Shown here: one piece after another, positions 10,401 through 20,962 of the stretch | How the letters are laid out: every line of letters begins with the position of its first letter | How positions within the stretch are numbered: position 1 is the first letter of the stretch | Source: Kitagawia praeruptora | Lineage: Eukaryota; Streptophyta; Magnoliopsida; Apiales; Apiaceae | Direction: 5' to 3' | Assembly (NCBI GenBank): GCA_037693485.1 | Contig: CM075349.1 | Span: 71,589,001-71,653,000, forward strand | Length of the DNA: 64,000 nt | Program-made: the position numbers and the translations under genes | The notes under the pieces: model-generated | The model's database searches: none | The model's input: only the letters and a program-made list of their open reading frames with translations | Told to the model about the DNA's origin: nothing

Positions 10401-13019
10401 ATGCCACCCAGAAGAATGAACACTCGAGCTCACCCGGCCAGCTCTGAAGGCCAGGGTAGCCACCATGGGCCGGAAGGCCACCAAAACCGAGAGAGAGAGG
10501 ATCAGAACCTGAGCGAGGATGAAGGTAGTGACTATAACTTGTTTGATAACTCTGAGTATGATGAAGAGGAAGCTGAAGATGATACCCTAGAGGTGGAAAA
10601 CCCAAGGAGAGACCCTATGGAGCGATTCATGGACCTACTCAGGCAGAACTTGGACCGTCCCCCGGTTCAGCCACCACCCAACAATGCCAACGCCAATGCC
10701 TTTCGGAATTTCAAATCTCTGAAACCCCCTGAGTTTAAGGGAACTGCGGACCCAGTCGAGGCAAGAGCCTGGCTGAAAGAAATGGAAAAATCTTTTGAGA
10801 TACTAGGAGTCGCTGAAGAGCAGAAAACTGTTTTCGCCACCTATCTGCTGAAGGGTGAGGCAAACTACTGGTGGGAAGCCAAAAAGAATTTGGAGGGAAG
10901 AGGTGTGGTGACCTGGGAGAGGTTTAGCGAGTTGTTCTTGGAAAAGTATTTCCCTAGGTTCATGGAAACACAAATGGAGCTGAAATTTTTGGAACTCAAG
11001 CAAGGTAACATGACGGTGGCCGAGTATGAGGCCAGATTTACTGAGCTGTCGAGGTTTGTGCCAGAATATGTGAACTCTGAGGTGAAGAGGGCCCGAAGGT
11101 TTCAATTGGGGCTAAAGCAATGGATTCAGAATCGTGTGGCGGTTCTTGAACTGACAGACTATGCCACCCTGGTACAGAAAGCATCGATTGTTGAGGCTGG
11201 AGGCGAACAGATGCAGAAGGAGAGAGAGGGAAGGAAGAGGAAGTTTGATAGCCGAAAGGGGAACTCTGCGGGAGGTAGCTTTCCGAGCAAATTTAAGCGA
11301 GGAACAATGTCCCAACCCAGTGGGAACTTTGGAACCAAGAAAGCTGAAAGTTGGAGTGTGGGCCAGGGCGGCCGACCTCAGGGATCATCGTACTCTACCC
11401 CACCCCGAGCCCCACTCCCGGAATGCAATAAATGTAGAAGGAAACATGCGGGCGTGTGTAATCTGCAAGATGTGAAGTGTTTCAAGTGTGGGCTGACAGG
11501 ACATTATGCTAACACCTGTCGAGGAGCTAGTAACAACACCAGTGCCGGAGGTAATTGCTTCAAGTGTGGGAAACCAGGGCACCGAATGAGGGAATGTATG
11601 TCCTCTGGGCCAGCTGCGTCAAGAGTGAGTGGAACTGCTTCTAACAGGGCCCCTACTGCAAGAACTTTTAACATGACTGTGCAAGATGCCGTGAGGAACA
11701 CGGATGTGATCGCAGGTACCCTACCACTCAACTCAGTTAATGCGAATGTTTTATTTGATTCGGGAGCCACCAAGTCTTTCATATCTCTAGATTTTGTAAG
11801 TCAGTTAGGCCTTAAGACTGAACCACTGCGAGACAGACTGCAAGTAGAGATAGCTAATCATGAAATTATTCCTGTTAACCGAGTTTGTCCAGGTTGCGAC
11901 CTAGAAATAGAAGGGCGACACTTTCGGATAGATTTAATACCTTTTCAATTAGGGGAGTTTGACGTAATAATAGGTATGGATTGGTTGACAACCCATGGAG
12001 CTCAGATTGATTGCGTGAAGAAGAAAGTGAGTTTAAGACTGCCAGGGGATAAGGAAGTAGTGTTTAGTGGAAAACGACAAACCCAAAAGTTCCTGACTAT
12101 GATTCAAGCTAAAAGGCTGTTACGTAAAGGATGCGAGGCCTATTTAGCCTATGTAAAGGATACCAATAAGGAGGCGCCAAACCTACAGGAAATCCCAGTC
12201 GTTAATGAGTTCGCGGACGTATTTCCGGATGATCTTCCAGGACTACCACCTGATAGAGACATCGAGTTCGCTATAGATTTAGTTCCGGGCACGGCCCCAA
12301 TTTCAAAGGCCCCGTATAGGCTAGCCCCAGTGGAGATGAAAGAGTTGGCCACCCAATTGCAAGAGCTGTTGGATAAAGGAATGATAAGACCTAGTGTGTC
12401 ACCGTGGGGAGCCCCGGTGTTATTCGTGAAAAAGAAGGATGGCAGTATGAGATTATGCATAGATTACAGGGAGTTGAATAAGGTGACCATCAAGAATAAG
12501 TATCCCTTGCCCAGGATAGATGACCTGTTTGACCAATTGAAAGATGCAGTTTATTTCTCTAAGATTGATTTGCGGACCGGGTATCACCAGTTAAAGATTA
12601 AACCAGAAGATATACCAAAGACGGCCTTTCGCACCCGGTACGGACACTATGAGTTTTTAGTAATGTCGTTTGGGTTAACAAATGCACCCGCAGCTTTCAT
12701 GGACTTAATGAATCGAGTCTTCAAGAAGTATCTGGACAAGTGTGTTATAGTCTTCATCGATGACATCTTAATTTATTCCAAGACGAAAGAGGAACATGCA
12801 GAGCATTTGAGGATTGTATTGGGAGCGCTAAGAGAAGAAAAGTTGTATGCTAAGTTCTCGAAGTGTGAATTTTGGTTGAAGGAAGTTCAGTTTTTGGGGC
12901 ATGTGATTAGCGAACAAGGCATCCTAGTGGACCCAGCCAAAATAGAGGCTGTATCAAATTGGGAGAGACCAACCACTCCGACAGGTGAGAAGTTTCATAG
13001 GATTGGCCGGCTACTATAG
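10401..13019 (+). CDS. Element A gag-protease-reverse transcriptase, ends at a frameshift
   Basis: I place the start at the ATG of MPPRRMNTRAHP rather than 13 codons earlier, because MPPRR-type starts are usual for this gag family. The gag domain lies at about residues 110-290 (FKGTADPVEARAWL, YWWEAKK). Cysteine motifs follow: CNKC near residue 341, then two CCHC knuckles, CFKCGLTGHYANTC near 359 and CFKCGKPGHRMREC near 386. The aspartic protease signature LFDSGATKSF is near residue 451. The reverse transcriptase has SPWGAPVLFVKKKDGSMR, YRELNKVT and the catalytic FIDDILIYS near residue 785. The frame is lost at about 12984, where two bases appear missing, and a stop follows at 13019. The next frame continues the same protein. 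Confidence 0.92.
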   Translation: MPPRRMNTRAHPASSEGQGSHHGPEGHQNREREDQNLSEDEGSDYNLFDNSEYDEEEAEDDTLEVENPRRDPMERFMDLLRQNLDRPPVQPPPNNANANAFRNFKSLKPPEFKGTADPVEARAWLKEMEKSFEILGVAEEQKTVFATYLLKGEANYWWEAKKNLEGRGVVTWERFSELFLEKYFPRFMETQMELKFLELKQGNMTVAEYEARFTELSRFVPEYVNSEVKRARRFQLGLKQWIQNRVAVLELTDYATLVQKASIVEAGGEQMQKEREGRKRKFDSRKGNSAGGSFPSKFKRGTMSQPSGNFGTKKAESWSVGQGGRPQGSSYSTPPRAPLPECNKCRRKHAGVCNLQDVKCFKCGLTGHYANTCRGASNNTSAGGNCFKCGKPGHRMRECMSSGPAASRVSGTASNRAPTARTFNMTVQDAVRNTDVIAGTLPLNSVNANVLFDSGATKSFISLDFVSQLGLKTEPLRDRLQVEIANHEIIPVNRVCPGCDLEIEGRHFRIDLIPFQLGEFDVIIGMDWLTTHGAQIDCVKKKVSLRLPGDKEVVFSGKRQTQKFLTMIQAKRLLRKGCEAYLAYVKDTNKEAPNLQEIPVVNEFADVFPDDLPGLPPDRDIEFAIDLVPGTAPISKAPYRLAPVEMKELATQLQELLDKGMIRPSVSPWGAPVLFVKKKDGSMRLCIDYRELNKVTIKNKYPLPRIDDLFDQLKDAVYFSKIDLRTGYHQLKIKPEDIPKTAFRTRYGHYEFLVMSFGLTNAPAAFMDLMNRVFKKYLDKCVIVFIDDILIYSKTKEEHAEHLRIVLGALREEKLYAKFSKCEFWLKEVQFLGHVISEQGILVDPAKIEAVSNWERPTTPTGEKFHRIGRLL

Positions 13020-15087
13020 GAGATTTGTCCAAGACTTTGCCAAGATAGCAGCCCCTTTGACCCGGCTAACTCGCAAGACCGAGAAGTTTGTGTGGACTGA
13101 GAAATGCGAAGAGAGCTTTCAAGAGTTGAAAAAGAGGTTGGTGACAGCACCGGTACTAGCCCTACCCGATGATAAGGGAGATTTTGTGATTTATAGCGAC
13201 GCGTCCCATAAAGGTTTAGGGTGTGTGCTTATGCAGCACGGTAAGGTGATTGCGTATGCGTCCAGACAACTTAAAGAATATGAGATAAGATACCCCACCC
13301 ATGATTTGGAATTAGCAGCGATAGTCTTTGCTTTGAAGATCTGGAGACATTATCTTTACGGAGAAAAGTGTGAAATCTACACGGATCACAAGAGCTTAAA
13401 GTACATATTCACTCAGAAAGAGTTAAACATGAGGCAGAGGAGATGGTTAGAGCTAATCAAGGATTATGATTGTGAGATTCATTATCACCCAGGGAAGGCC
13501 AACGTAGTGGCCGATGCACTTAGCCGAAAGGAGAAGCTTAAGATGATAACGTCAGTGGATGAATTGATCAAGGACCTCGAGAGGCTGGAGATTGAGGTGA
13601 GGTTGCCAGGAATTGGCCAAGAGAGTCTAATGGAAATAAAAGTCCAACCACCGCTATTGGAAAAGATTAAGTTATGCCAGGAAAAGAAGATAGAAGAAGA
13701 AAAGAATTCGATGGAGAAAATTTTGACTGGCGAAGAAATTAGGTGTGAGAAGGACGGGAATGGAGTTATGAGGTACGCATCTAGGATATGGATCCCGAAC
13801 GTTCAAGAATTGAAAGATGAGATTTTACAAGAGGCTCATAGTTCAAGATATTCGATTCACCCTGGAGGCACCAAGATGTATAGGGATTTGAAAGAATATT
13901 ATTGGTGGCCAAACATGAAGAAAGACATAGCAGAGTGGGTAAGTAAATGCTTGACATGTCAGAGAGTGAAGGTCGAACATCAGAGGCCCAGTGGATTGTT
14001 GCAACCCTTAGAGATACCCGAGTGGAAGTGGGAACAGATTGCGATGGACTTTGTGGTCGGATTACCAAGGACCAAGACTAATCATGACGCCATTTGGGTA
14101 ATTATTGATAGATTGACCAAGTCAGCACATTTTCTTCCAATCAACGAGAGATACACCGTCGACAAGCTGGTGGATATTTACTTAAAAGAGATCGTGGTTA
14201 GGCATGGGGTTCCTGTGAGCATCGTATCAGATAGAGACCCAAGATTCAACTCCAGGTTCTGGAGGAGTTTTCAGGATTGTGTGGGGACTAAGTTAAACAT
14301 GAGTACTGCATACCATCCCCAAACAGACGGACAGAGCGAGAGAACCATCCAGACCATCGAGGACATGTTGAGGGTATGTGCCATAGATTTCAAGGGGAGT
14401 TGGGACGACCACTTGCCGTTGATCGAATTTTCCTACAACAACAGTTACCATGCGAGTATAGGCATGCCCCCATATGAAGCTTTGTACGGACGAAGATGTC
14501 GGTCTCCATTGTGTTGGGAAGAGGTAGGAGAACGGAAGATTTTAGGGCCTGAACTGGTCCAACAGACAAGAGAAACTATCGAGCTTATAAGAGGACGGCT
14601 GGTAGCGGCCCAAGACAGACAGAAGAAGTATGCGGACCAGTCCCGCAAAGATAAGGAATATGAGGTAGGAGAGTTCGTGATGTTGAAAGTATCACCGTGG
14701 AAGGGATTGATGAGATTTGGTAAGAAGGGGAAACTCAGCCCGAGATACATTGGACCTTTTGAGATCTTGAAACGAGTTGGAAAGTTAGCCTATGAATTGG
14801 CTTTACCTCCGAGCTTACAGCAAGTACATAATGTGTTTCATGTGTCCATGCTACGACCCTACCATACCGACTTCCGACATGTGATAGAACATGATCAAGT
14901 GGATCTGCAACCAGACTTAACATATGTGGAGCAACCCGTAGAAATCATGGATAGAAAAGAACAGGTGCTGAGGAACAAGGTTGTCAAACTAGTGAGAGTC
15001 TTGTGGAGGAATCAGAATGTCGAAGAATCAACATGGGAACTAGAGAGCGCGATGCGTGAAAAGCACCCCCAACTGTTTTCAACCTGA
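12985..15087 (+). CDS. Element A pol remainder: RNase H, integrase, chromodomain
   Basis: This is the continuation of pol in another frame; the ATG at its start is not a real initiation site. It opens with the connection motif FIGLAGYYRRF. RNase H (YSDASHKGLGC, YTDHKSLKYIF) spans about 13190-13410. The integrase H-H-C-C zinc domain lies near 13840-13965. The catalytic core has its first aspartate in MDFVVGLP (about 14043), the second in SDRDPRF (about 14227) and the glutamate in GQSERTIQ (about 14336). The C terminus, about 14920-15087, is a chromodomain (VLRNKVVKLVRVLW, ESTWELE), which in chromoviruses steers integration to marked chromatin. Apart from the frameshift near 12984 I see no defect. 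Confidence 0.92.
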   Translation: MRSFIGLAGYYRRFVQDFAKIAAPLTRLTRKTEKFVWTEKCEESFQELKKRLVTAPVLALPDDKGDFVIYSDASHKGLGCVLMQHGKVIAYASRQLKEYEIRYPTHDLELAAIVFALKIWRHYLYGEKCEIYTDHKSLKYIFTQKELNMRQRRWLELIKDYDCEIHYHPGKANVVADALSRKEKLKMITSVDELIKDLERLEIEVRLPGIGQESLMEIKVQPPLLEKIKLCQEKKIEEEKNSMEKILTGEEIRCEKDGNGVMRYASRIWIPNVQELKDEILQEAHSSRYSIHPGGTKMYRDLKEYYWWPNMKKDIAEWVSKCLTCQRVKVEHQRPSGLLQPLEIPEWKWEQIAMDFVVGLPRTKTNHDAIWVIIDRLTKSAHFLPINERYTVDKLVDIYLKEIVVRHGVPVSIVSDRDPRFNSRFWRSFQDCVGTKLNMSTAYHPQTDGQSERTIQTIEDMLRVCAIDFKGSWDDHLPLIEFSYNNSYHASIGMPPYEALYGRRCRSPLCWEEVGERKILGPELVQQTRETIELIRGRLVAAQDRQKKYADQSRKDKEYEVGEFVMLKVSPWKGLMRFGKKGKLSPRYIGPFEILKRVGKLAYELALPPSLQQVHNVFHVSMLRPYHTDFRHVIEHDQVDLQPDLTYVEQPVEIMDRKEQVLRNKVVKLVRVLWRNQNVEESTWELESAMREKHPQLFST

Positions 15088-15107
15088 TTCCGGGACGGAA
15101 TCCTTTT

Positions 15108-15120
15108 AAGGAGGGGAGGC
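15108..15120 (+). other. Polypurine tract of element A
   Basis: AAGGAGGGGAGGC directly precedes the right LTR (TGTAAGG at 15121). It is the expected primer site for plus-strand cDNA. An identical copy precedes the left LTR at 5125-5137. Confidence 0.8.
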
Positions 15121-18100
15121 TGTAAGGACCCTGATTTTTGATATTATTGGAGTAGACGGAATGAATAGTAACTTTGTTATGTAAGAGAAGTGAATCCCAC
15201 CCCCATATATGAATGACGGATAAATGAAGATTTGTAATGATATTATGTTCCCTTATGGAAAATAAGTGTATGTAAATGTCGACGGATTTCGCAAAATTCT
15301 ATTTTATTATTTTCGTACATTTCCGGGGTATCGATAAATACGAATACTACGACAAGATCATGGTTTTATTATTTTGAGAACCAAGGAACTATATATATAC
15401 TTAAAATTAGGAAGTTGGATTTTAGAAAGAATATCGAAGGAAAAACTCCACCAAAAATGTTTAAGATTTATTTAGAAAATTATGGAAATTGGAAAATACC
15501 TACTAACCATGCAAGGTGGCAAGATTTCATGCATCCCATGCAAATTCCATGCAAACCACCTAGTCTAAGATTAGAACCAAGTAGTTGGTAGCTAGTTAGA
15601 AACAAACTAAACTACAAGAATCTAGTTAGTAGCTAGTTGGCTTACTTTTTAAAAGGTGGAGACAACAAAGTACCATGGCCATACCTCTAGCCATACTTAG
15701 GTTGTACATGCATATACTTACACTACTACATATTACCCAACCTCATCTCACACCACTTATTCATCCAACACAAAAGAAAACAAAACAACCCCCCCCCCCT
15801 TTTTTGAAGAGCTCTCGGCCAAAGGCAAAAAAGGAGAAGAAAATTTCTTCTTCTCCCCACTTCTCATCACTCTAAATTCAAGATAAAAATCCTAGGTACT
15901 CTACATCATATAAGGAAGGTATGCTATGAATTTCAACCCTTTTTATCCATTAGTTTTCTAGTTATAAATTCTTAAAGTTCTAGGTGAATAGTAACTCTTA
16001 TTGTTCTTGTTTGTTGGATCTTGAAGATCAAGCCATAGATTGATCAACCAAGGTGTTTGGAGAGTATTTCAAGCTTTGTTAAGTTACTAAGAGCTTCAAG
16101 GAAGGTATAAATTCTAACCCTTAGTAGCCATGGCAAGAACATTGCTTAGTATTAGTAGATCTAAAAGATTGGTGCACAAAAGTGTTGATTATAGTTTGAT
16201 TTATGAAAAATCATGGATGTTGATGGTTATTGTCATATTGAAAATTATTTTTATGTGGTATGAGGTCCCATAAGTGTATGAGAATTTTGTTGGGAGTTTG
16301 TGATGATTTTTGGAGTTGGTGGAATTTTTGAGAAGAGACATGACTTGTGGTAAAGGAGTTGTTGAACAATCTGCACTGACCCCTTTTTGAAACTGTGATT
16401 CGGAACCCTTAAACTGATCCCCTGAACACCTACCTTATATTGTTGGAAAGGTCTTGATCTGTAGTTTCTGGATATGTAGGGTTCATAGCTAGGTGATGTA
16501 TAGATTTTAAGTTATAGCCGAAAGAGTGAGTTGTGTTTCTGGACTATGGACTGCACTAAGTGACCCTCTTGTGAACCTTGTTTAAACACCTTAAAAATTA
16601 TTTGGGATCATGGAAAAATTAGAGAAGCTAGGAAATACAGTGGTGAAGGCTACCCAAAAAGAATTGGATTAAAATATGAATTTTTGGATTTTATAAAAAT
16701 GATAGAGTAAAATTCGCGCAAGGGAAAAAGTCGATTAGTGGACCAAAATTCTAAGTTAATGATTATGATTCGAGCGTGGTAATTAAATTAGGTCGAATAA
16801 GTGACGATCGTGATCGGGTGATGACATGAACCTATAGTGGGGCTAGAGAGTCATAAGACGGAGTTATTAAGTTAATTTCGTACCCCCCTAAACCCCGTAA
16901 TTAGAAAGAAATTGTTAAGGTACTAACGAACGATTATTGTTTATGTATAGATCGTTCGAATTCACACGCTCGACCACCCCAACCAAACCAAGGCAAGTTT
17001 ACTTTTCAAAACTTATACATATACAAGGATTTTCACTGTTGTGTTTGTAGTTTTCAAATTATATCAAATGCTATGTTTATCGAAGTATTGATGCAACTGA
17101 AATTGAACAAGTACATGTATGCTTTTACCCCTTGAACTTAGATTGAAATGTTTTCTTCGGACAACGACTCTAGCAATAGAGGTCGTAGCGGTCCGTATAT
17201 ACTATTGACCGGGGAGCGGTATATTATTATATCGTATCTATATTGCGAAAACCCGAAGGGTCATTCGGGTGGTATCGTATATTCAAGTAACTATTATTAC
17301 ATCTTCGTAAATACTCGAAACCCTATCTTGGATTAAAAGTTTATTTATTAAATAATTATTTTATTAATTATTAATATTAAATCTTAAAATATCATTTAAT
17401 GATTATTGTTCACTATTTTAAAAACAAAGTTAATCCAAGATACCTTTTAATACTTTCAAACTCGAACTTTTTCGAACTCAAAATCTTTTCGAAAACCCCC
17501 GGTCAGGATTCGCTTCTTGTATGATTTCAAGAATTATTGGTCGACTGATGTCGAACCACAACTACTCTGTTTTCAATCAAAATCTGGTTTTTAAAAAGAA
17601 AAAGAAAAAGGGACTCTGGCAGGTGTGGGAACCGTTGACGAACGATTCCCGGGATGTGTAAGCGGCCGTGAGCCAGGCGGTCCATCACTTATTATTCCGG
17701 CCCAGGTGTTGCCGAAGGATGATTACGGATGTAGTTTTCATCGAGGGTGATTACGGATGTAGTTTTCACTCAGGGATAGTTACGGATGTAGTTTCTATCC
17801 TTCTACCGGTAGAGAAGACCCGCGGATTATTGGACTCGGATGTGGCGACTGATCATCGTCAATCCCTGTCAGGTTTTATGTTTTCTTTAAGTCCCATTCC
17901 TCCACTTTGGAAAAATGCTTTGACACTGCATCTTAGGCCTATGTGCCAGTTGCCGATAGTGTCCTATTTTGATGAGAAAGATGTTGACTTTATGCAGTAG
18001 CTAGAACTGCAAGGTTATTTTGAAAACAAGGGCACGTACTGGTGCACCTTTGAAATTTACCAATAATGACAAGTGATTCTATAACTGATCGATACATCGA

Positions 18101-18656
18101 GTTTAATGACTATTATACATATGGAATGTTATATTGCTTATCTTATACATATATTCTTGCTGAGCTATAGTTGCTCACTCTTGCTTGTTTTCAAATTTTA
18201 CAAACACAACAGCTAAGAGAAATGGCAAGAACCAGTCAGACTGTTCGAAAGCAGGTGACTAGACCCCAGGCTGCAGTCGAGATTCCACCGGTAGGCCCCA
18301 TTAGCCGGATTGGTCGGCAACTTTTGTTAGTACGTTTTATTTATAAGTATGACCTGTGCAAGGCAGTGTACCGCAGCAAACTTTCAAGCCGCCAACTTCG
18401 CTTCATATCGAAGTGTTGCTGGTAGCATAAATGCTATTTAATTCGGTCTGTAATAACTCTAAAACTTTTACTTTTGCTTAATCAAATGTATGACGTTTCT
18501 GAGACTCTAACCTATGTGTGTGTGTGTGTGTGCGGTGTGAGTTTATTGTGGGGTCGATGGCTGTTTATTTATATTATGTGCAAGAACAAGTATGTTAATA
18601 ATGGAAAATGGACCGTGAGCGCCTAGATCTCCGACCCCGGATCTGGGGGCGTCACA
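15121..18656 (+). repeat. Element A 3' LTR (3536 bp)
   Basis: This is the right-hand copy of the 5138-8675 LTR, TGTAAGGACCC to GGCGTCACA, and is nearly identical to it. It ends directly against solo LTR B at 18657 with no recognisable target duplication. ORFs within it duplicate those of the left LTR. Confidence 0.95.
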
Positions 18657-19574
18657 CCAGCCGCCGCGCGGTGGGGTCGCCTCCCCCTCCCCTCTTCGAG
18701 CTCGTACACAGCACAGCACACATACATACCACACTTACACACACACACACCGTTACACACACATATACATACATATATATACTCTCAATCTCTATCCCCA
18801 ATCTCATTTTCTCTCTCCCGGTTGGTTTCTCTGTGAATGTATATGTGCGACTGTGTGTATTTTGTGTGTATATGTCTGTAGTCGTGTGTGTGTGTATGTC
18901 TCTGCTGTGTGTTTTTAACCCTAATGGGCTTGGCCCAATAACATTTAAAAAGTAATACATTTAAATACCACACACTTTAAATAATATTTTAAACTAATAA
19001 CTCTAATTTGTAAAAATAAAATTTCTAGCATAATTAAATACTAGAATATTTTTAAAGACTTTTGGAGAAAGAATTAGAATTAAATCTAAATTTTCTAAAT
19101 TGATATGCATTTTACAAATATTAATAATTTATAAAAACAAATCATAAAAATAATAATTGTGATTCATAATTCACAATTTACAGGGCTTTATAAAAATACT
19201 ACAAACACTATTGTTTTAGTAAAATCTCAAATTCTTGATTTTATATATTAATCAAGTAATTTCTACAAATCCTCAAATAATTAAAATAAACATTTTCTAA
19301 GGATTTTAAAATCTCTAAATTATTCAATAATTTAAAATAAAATCTTTACTGAATAATTTCACATTCCAAAATTAAATCTTTATCCAAATAATTTATTGAC
19401 TCGAGATATCTACTTGGCCCATAAAATTTTAAAATGGGACCCGGTTCCACTTAACCGAAAATAATTAAATAATTGAATAATAAAATAAAATAAAAATTCC
19501 TCCTCATTTTAGGAAAACATTATTATTATTGAAATAATAATAAAATCTTTTCTTGAAAAATCCGGGTTATTACA
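18657..19574 (-). repeat. Solo LTR B, 5' portion (minus orientation)
   Basis: On the minus strand this begins TGTAATAACCCGG at 19574, comparable to TGTAAGGACCCTG at the start of A's LTRs. It continues AT-rich to a GC-rich patch and CA-rich microsatellite stretches around 18715-18900. It ends abruptly at 18657 against the end of A's right LTR. Several apparent ORFs across 18543-18973 on both strands are products of the CA/GT repeats and are not genes. Confidence 0.8.
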
Positions 19575-19579
19575 AAGAT

Positions 19580-20749
19580 GGCTGGAATGAGGAGCTCATT
19601 TGCAATACTTTCGATAGGCCAACTGCAGAGAAAATTTTAAGCATGTTCTGTTGCAAAGAAGAAGAGGACTCTCTATACTGGGATGGAACGCCTAACGGGG
19701 AATTCTCTGTCAAATCGGCGTATCACCTAATAGCAGGAGAACTCTGTCAACCTCCTCCTGGAGTGGCAGGAGTAGACCCTCAAGTTTGGAAGAAGATATG
19801 GCATGCTGACATCCCTCCAAAGGTCAAAGTTTTTGCTTGGCGCACAATTTGCAACTGCTTACCAACAGGGGCGAATTTTGCAAGGCGAGGACTGATGCTT
19901 AACAATAATGGCTGCACCCATTATGGCTGGCCTCTTGAAGACATACACCATGTTCTCTTTGATTGCTCCCTGGCGAAACATTTATGGGAAAAAGTTTCTC
20001 GAAGATGGAACATAATGTTCAAGGATGAGGACGAGACCAAGAATATCTTTCTAACGATGTCTAGTGCAGGCGTCGAAGTCTTCGAAGAGTTCATTGTGCT
20101 TTGCTGGGGTTTATGGAATGGCCGAAACAAAAAATTCCATGATAATGAAGTCCAGCAGCCTGATAGTATTGCAGGATTGTCGAAAACTTTGCTTCATGAT
20201 TACAGGAGAGCTAATATGTCCGAGCCAACAGAAGACAACGACTCTGCAATCTCAAATGTGAAATGGAAACCCCCTCCTCCTGGCCTAATCAAAATTAACT
20301 CTGATGCTTCTTGGTTTGGTGGGAATAAAGTTGCTGGTCTGGGATTCGTGTGTAGGAATTCAGAAGGCAAGGTTGTACTAGCAGGCACGAGAACCGGTTT
20401 TAGGGTGGCTTCCGTTCTGGAGGCAGAAGCTAGAGGAATTTTATTTGCTCTCGAATCAGCTGGCCAGTGGGGTCTCACAAGGTGTGTAGTAGAAACAGAT
20501 TCTTTAGGTTTATCGAGAGCTTTAGCGGAAAGCAAAAACATGCCTTCAATTGCAAATGTGTTGGGTTCCATTAGAAGAGCAGCGAAACAAGCCATAATTT
20601 GTGATTGGAGTTTTGTCCGAAGGGAAGGAAACCGAGTAGCTCATGAATTAGGGGCTTGGGCTGTTAGAATGAATCAAAACCAGATGTTTGTTGATGTTCT
20701 CCCCAGAGTCGCGGAAGAAGTTATGTGTTCTGATTTAGATTGTCTGTAG
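19580..20749 (+). CDS. LINE ORF2, 3' part (zinc-binding region and RNase H)
   Basis: This is the C-terminal third of the LINE that begins at the left edge. The sequence runs from GWNEEL, directly continuing the frame broken at 2522, to a TAG at 20749. About 19700-19990 encodes the zf-RVT-type region (FSVKSAYHLI, VWKKIWHADIPPKVK, HHVLFDC). One expected metal-binding cysteine looks replaced in GCTHYGW. About 20290-20690 is a plant-type RNase H: it opens with INSDASW, continues with a conserved glutamate in EAEARGILFALES and has an aspartate in VETDS. RNase H at this position is normal for plant L1 LINEs. The apparent ATG start a few bases upstream lies in inserted LTR DNA and is not a real start. 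Confidence 0.92.
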   Translation, partial: GWNEELICNTFDRPTAEKILSMFCCKEEEDSLYWDGTPNGEFSVKSAYHLIAGELCQPPPGVAGVDPQVWKKIWHADIPPKVKVFAWRTICNCLPTGANFARRGLMLNNNGCTHYGWPLEDIHHVLFDCSLAKHLWEKVSRRWNIMFKDEDETKNIFLTMSSAGVEVFEEFIVLCWGLWNGRNKKFHDNEVQQPDSIAGLSKTLLHDYRRANMSEPTEDNDSAISNVKWKPPPPGLIKINSDASWFGGNKVAGLGFVCRNSEGKVVLAGTRTGFRVASVLEAEARGILFALESAGQWGLTRCVVETDSLGLSRALAESKNMPSIANVLGSIRRAAKQAIICDWSFVRREGNRVAHELGAWAVRMNQNQMFVDVLPRVAEEVMCSDLDCL

Positions 20750-20937
20750 TTTGTTTCTTCTGCTGTTCTGGTGATCAAAAAAAAAAAAAATGGGTGCAAA
20801 AAATAATTAGGAAAAGGTAAATTGCTGACTTTCAATAACCACATTAATAATGTAAGTTGGGATCTAACATACTTCAGTTAGTACCCTGTATGTTGCTACA
20901 GTGCTCAAGAAATCAATATAACATTTTCTATCAGCAT

Positions 20938-20957
20938 AAAAGAACCACCAGCCATCT
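20938..20957 (-). pseudogene. 2-oxoglutarate dehydrogenase E2 fragment, end of an exon cut by element D
   Basis: On the minus strand, with the last G of the other half (59882), this reads E-M-A-G-G-S-F. It directly continues SISID at 59882. This is the conserved IDEMAGGSF stretch of the dihydrolipoyl succinyltransferase catalytic domain. After TTT the similarity ends without a GT donor, so either the donor is mutated or the copied fragment ends here. No later exon is found in 20791-20930. Confidence 0.8.
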
Positions 20958-20962
20958 CGTCA

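Larger units (their letters stand above)
4978..18656 (+). mobile_element. Ty3/Gypsy chromovirus A (Tekay/Del-like) with partial tandem copy
   Basis: The canonical unit is 5138-18656 (13.5 kb): LTR, primer-binding site, extra ORF, gag-pol, polypurine tract, LTR. A further 160 bases at 4978-5137 are identical to the 3' end of the internal region (14961-15120) and precede the left LTR. That is what remains when a neighbouring unit in an LTR-int-LTR-int-LTR array is lost. The 5 bases left of the left LTR (gaggc) and right of the right LTR (ccagc) do not match, so the left LTR is not an original insertion boundary. The C-terminal chromodomain places it among chromoviruses; Tekay/Del is my inference from domain order and long LTRs. 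Confidence 0.9.
1..20790 (+). mobile_element. L1-type LINE, 5' end off window, split by nested LTR elements
   Basis: The LINE covers 1-2522 and 19580-20790. Its 3' UTR is only about 27 bases and ends in an A14 tract (20777-20790). The intervening 17 kb is a nested insertion bounded by AAGAT (2518-2522 and 19575-19579). The LINE's own target duplication cannot be checked because its left end is outside the window. Sequence right of the A tract (20791-20962) belongs to the captured E2 gene fragment, so the LINE probably landed inside the second CACTA element. Confidence 0.85.

Noticed and set aside
12985..15087. Separate gene starting at ATG 12985
   Set aside because: The ATG is inside pol; it is the same protein after a frameshift, as shown by the continuous RT-to-RNase H homology.
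18543..18973. Overlapping ORFs on both strands with His/Thr/Val-rich proteins
   Set aside because: They are translations of CA/GT microsatellite and simple sequence in LTR B.
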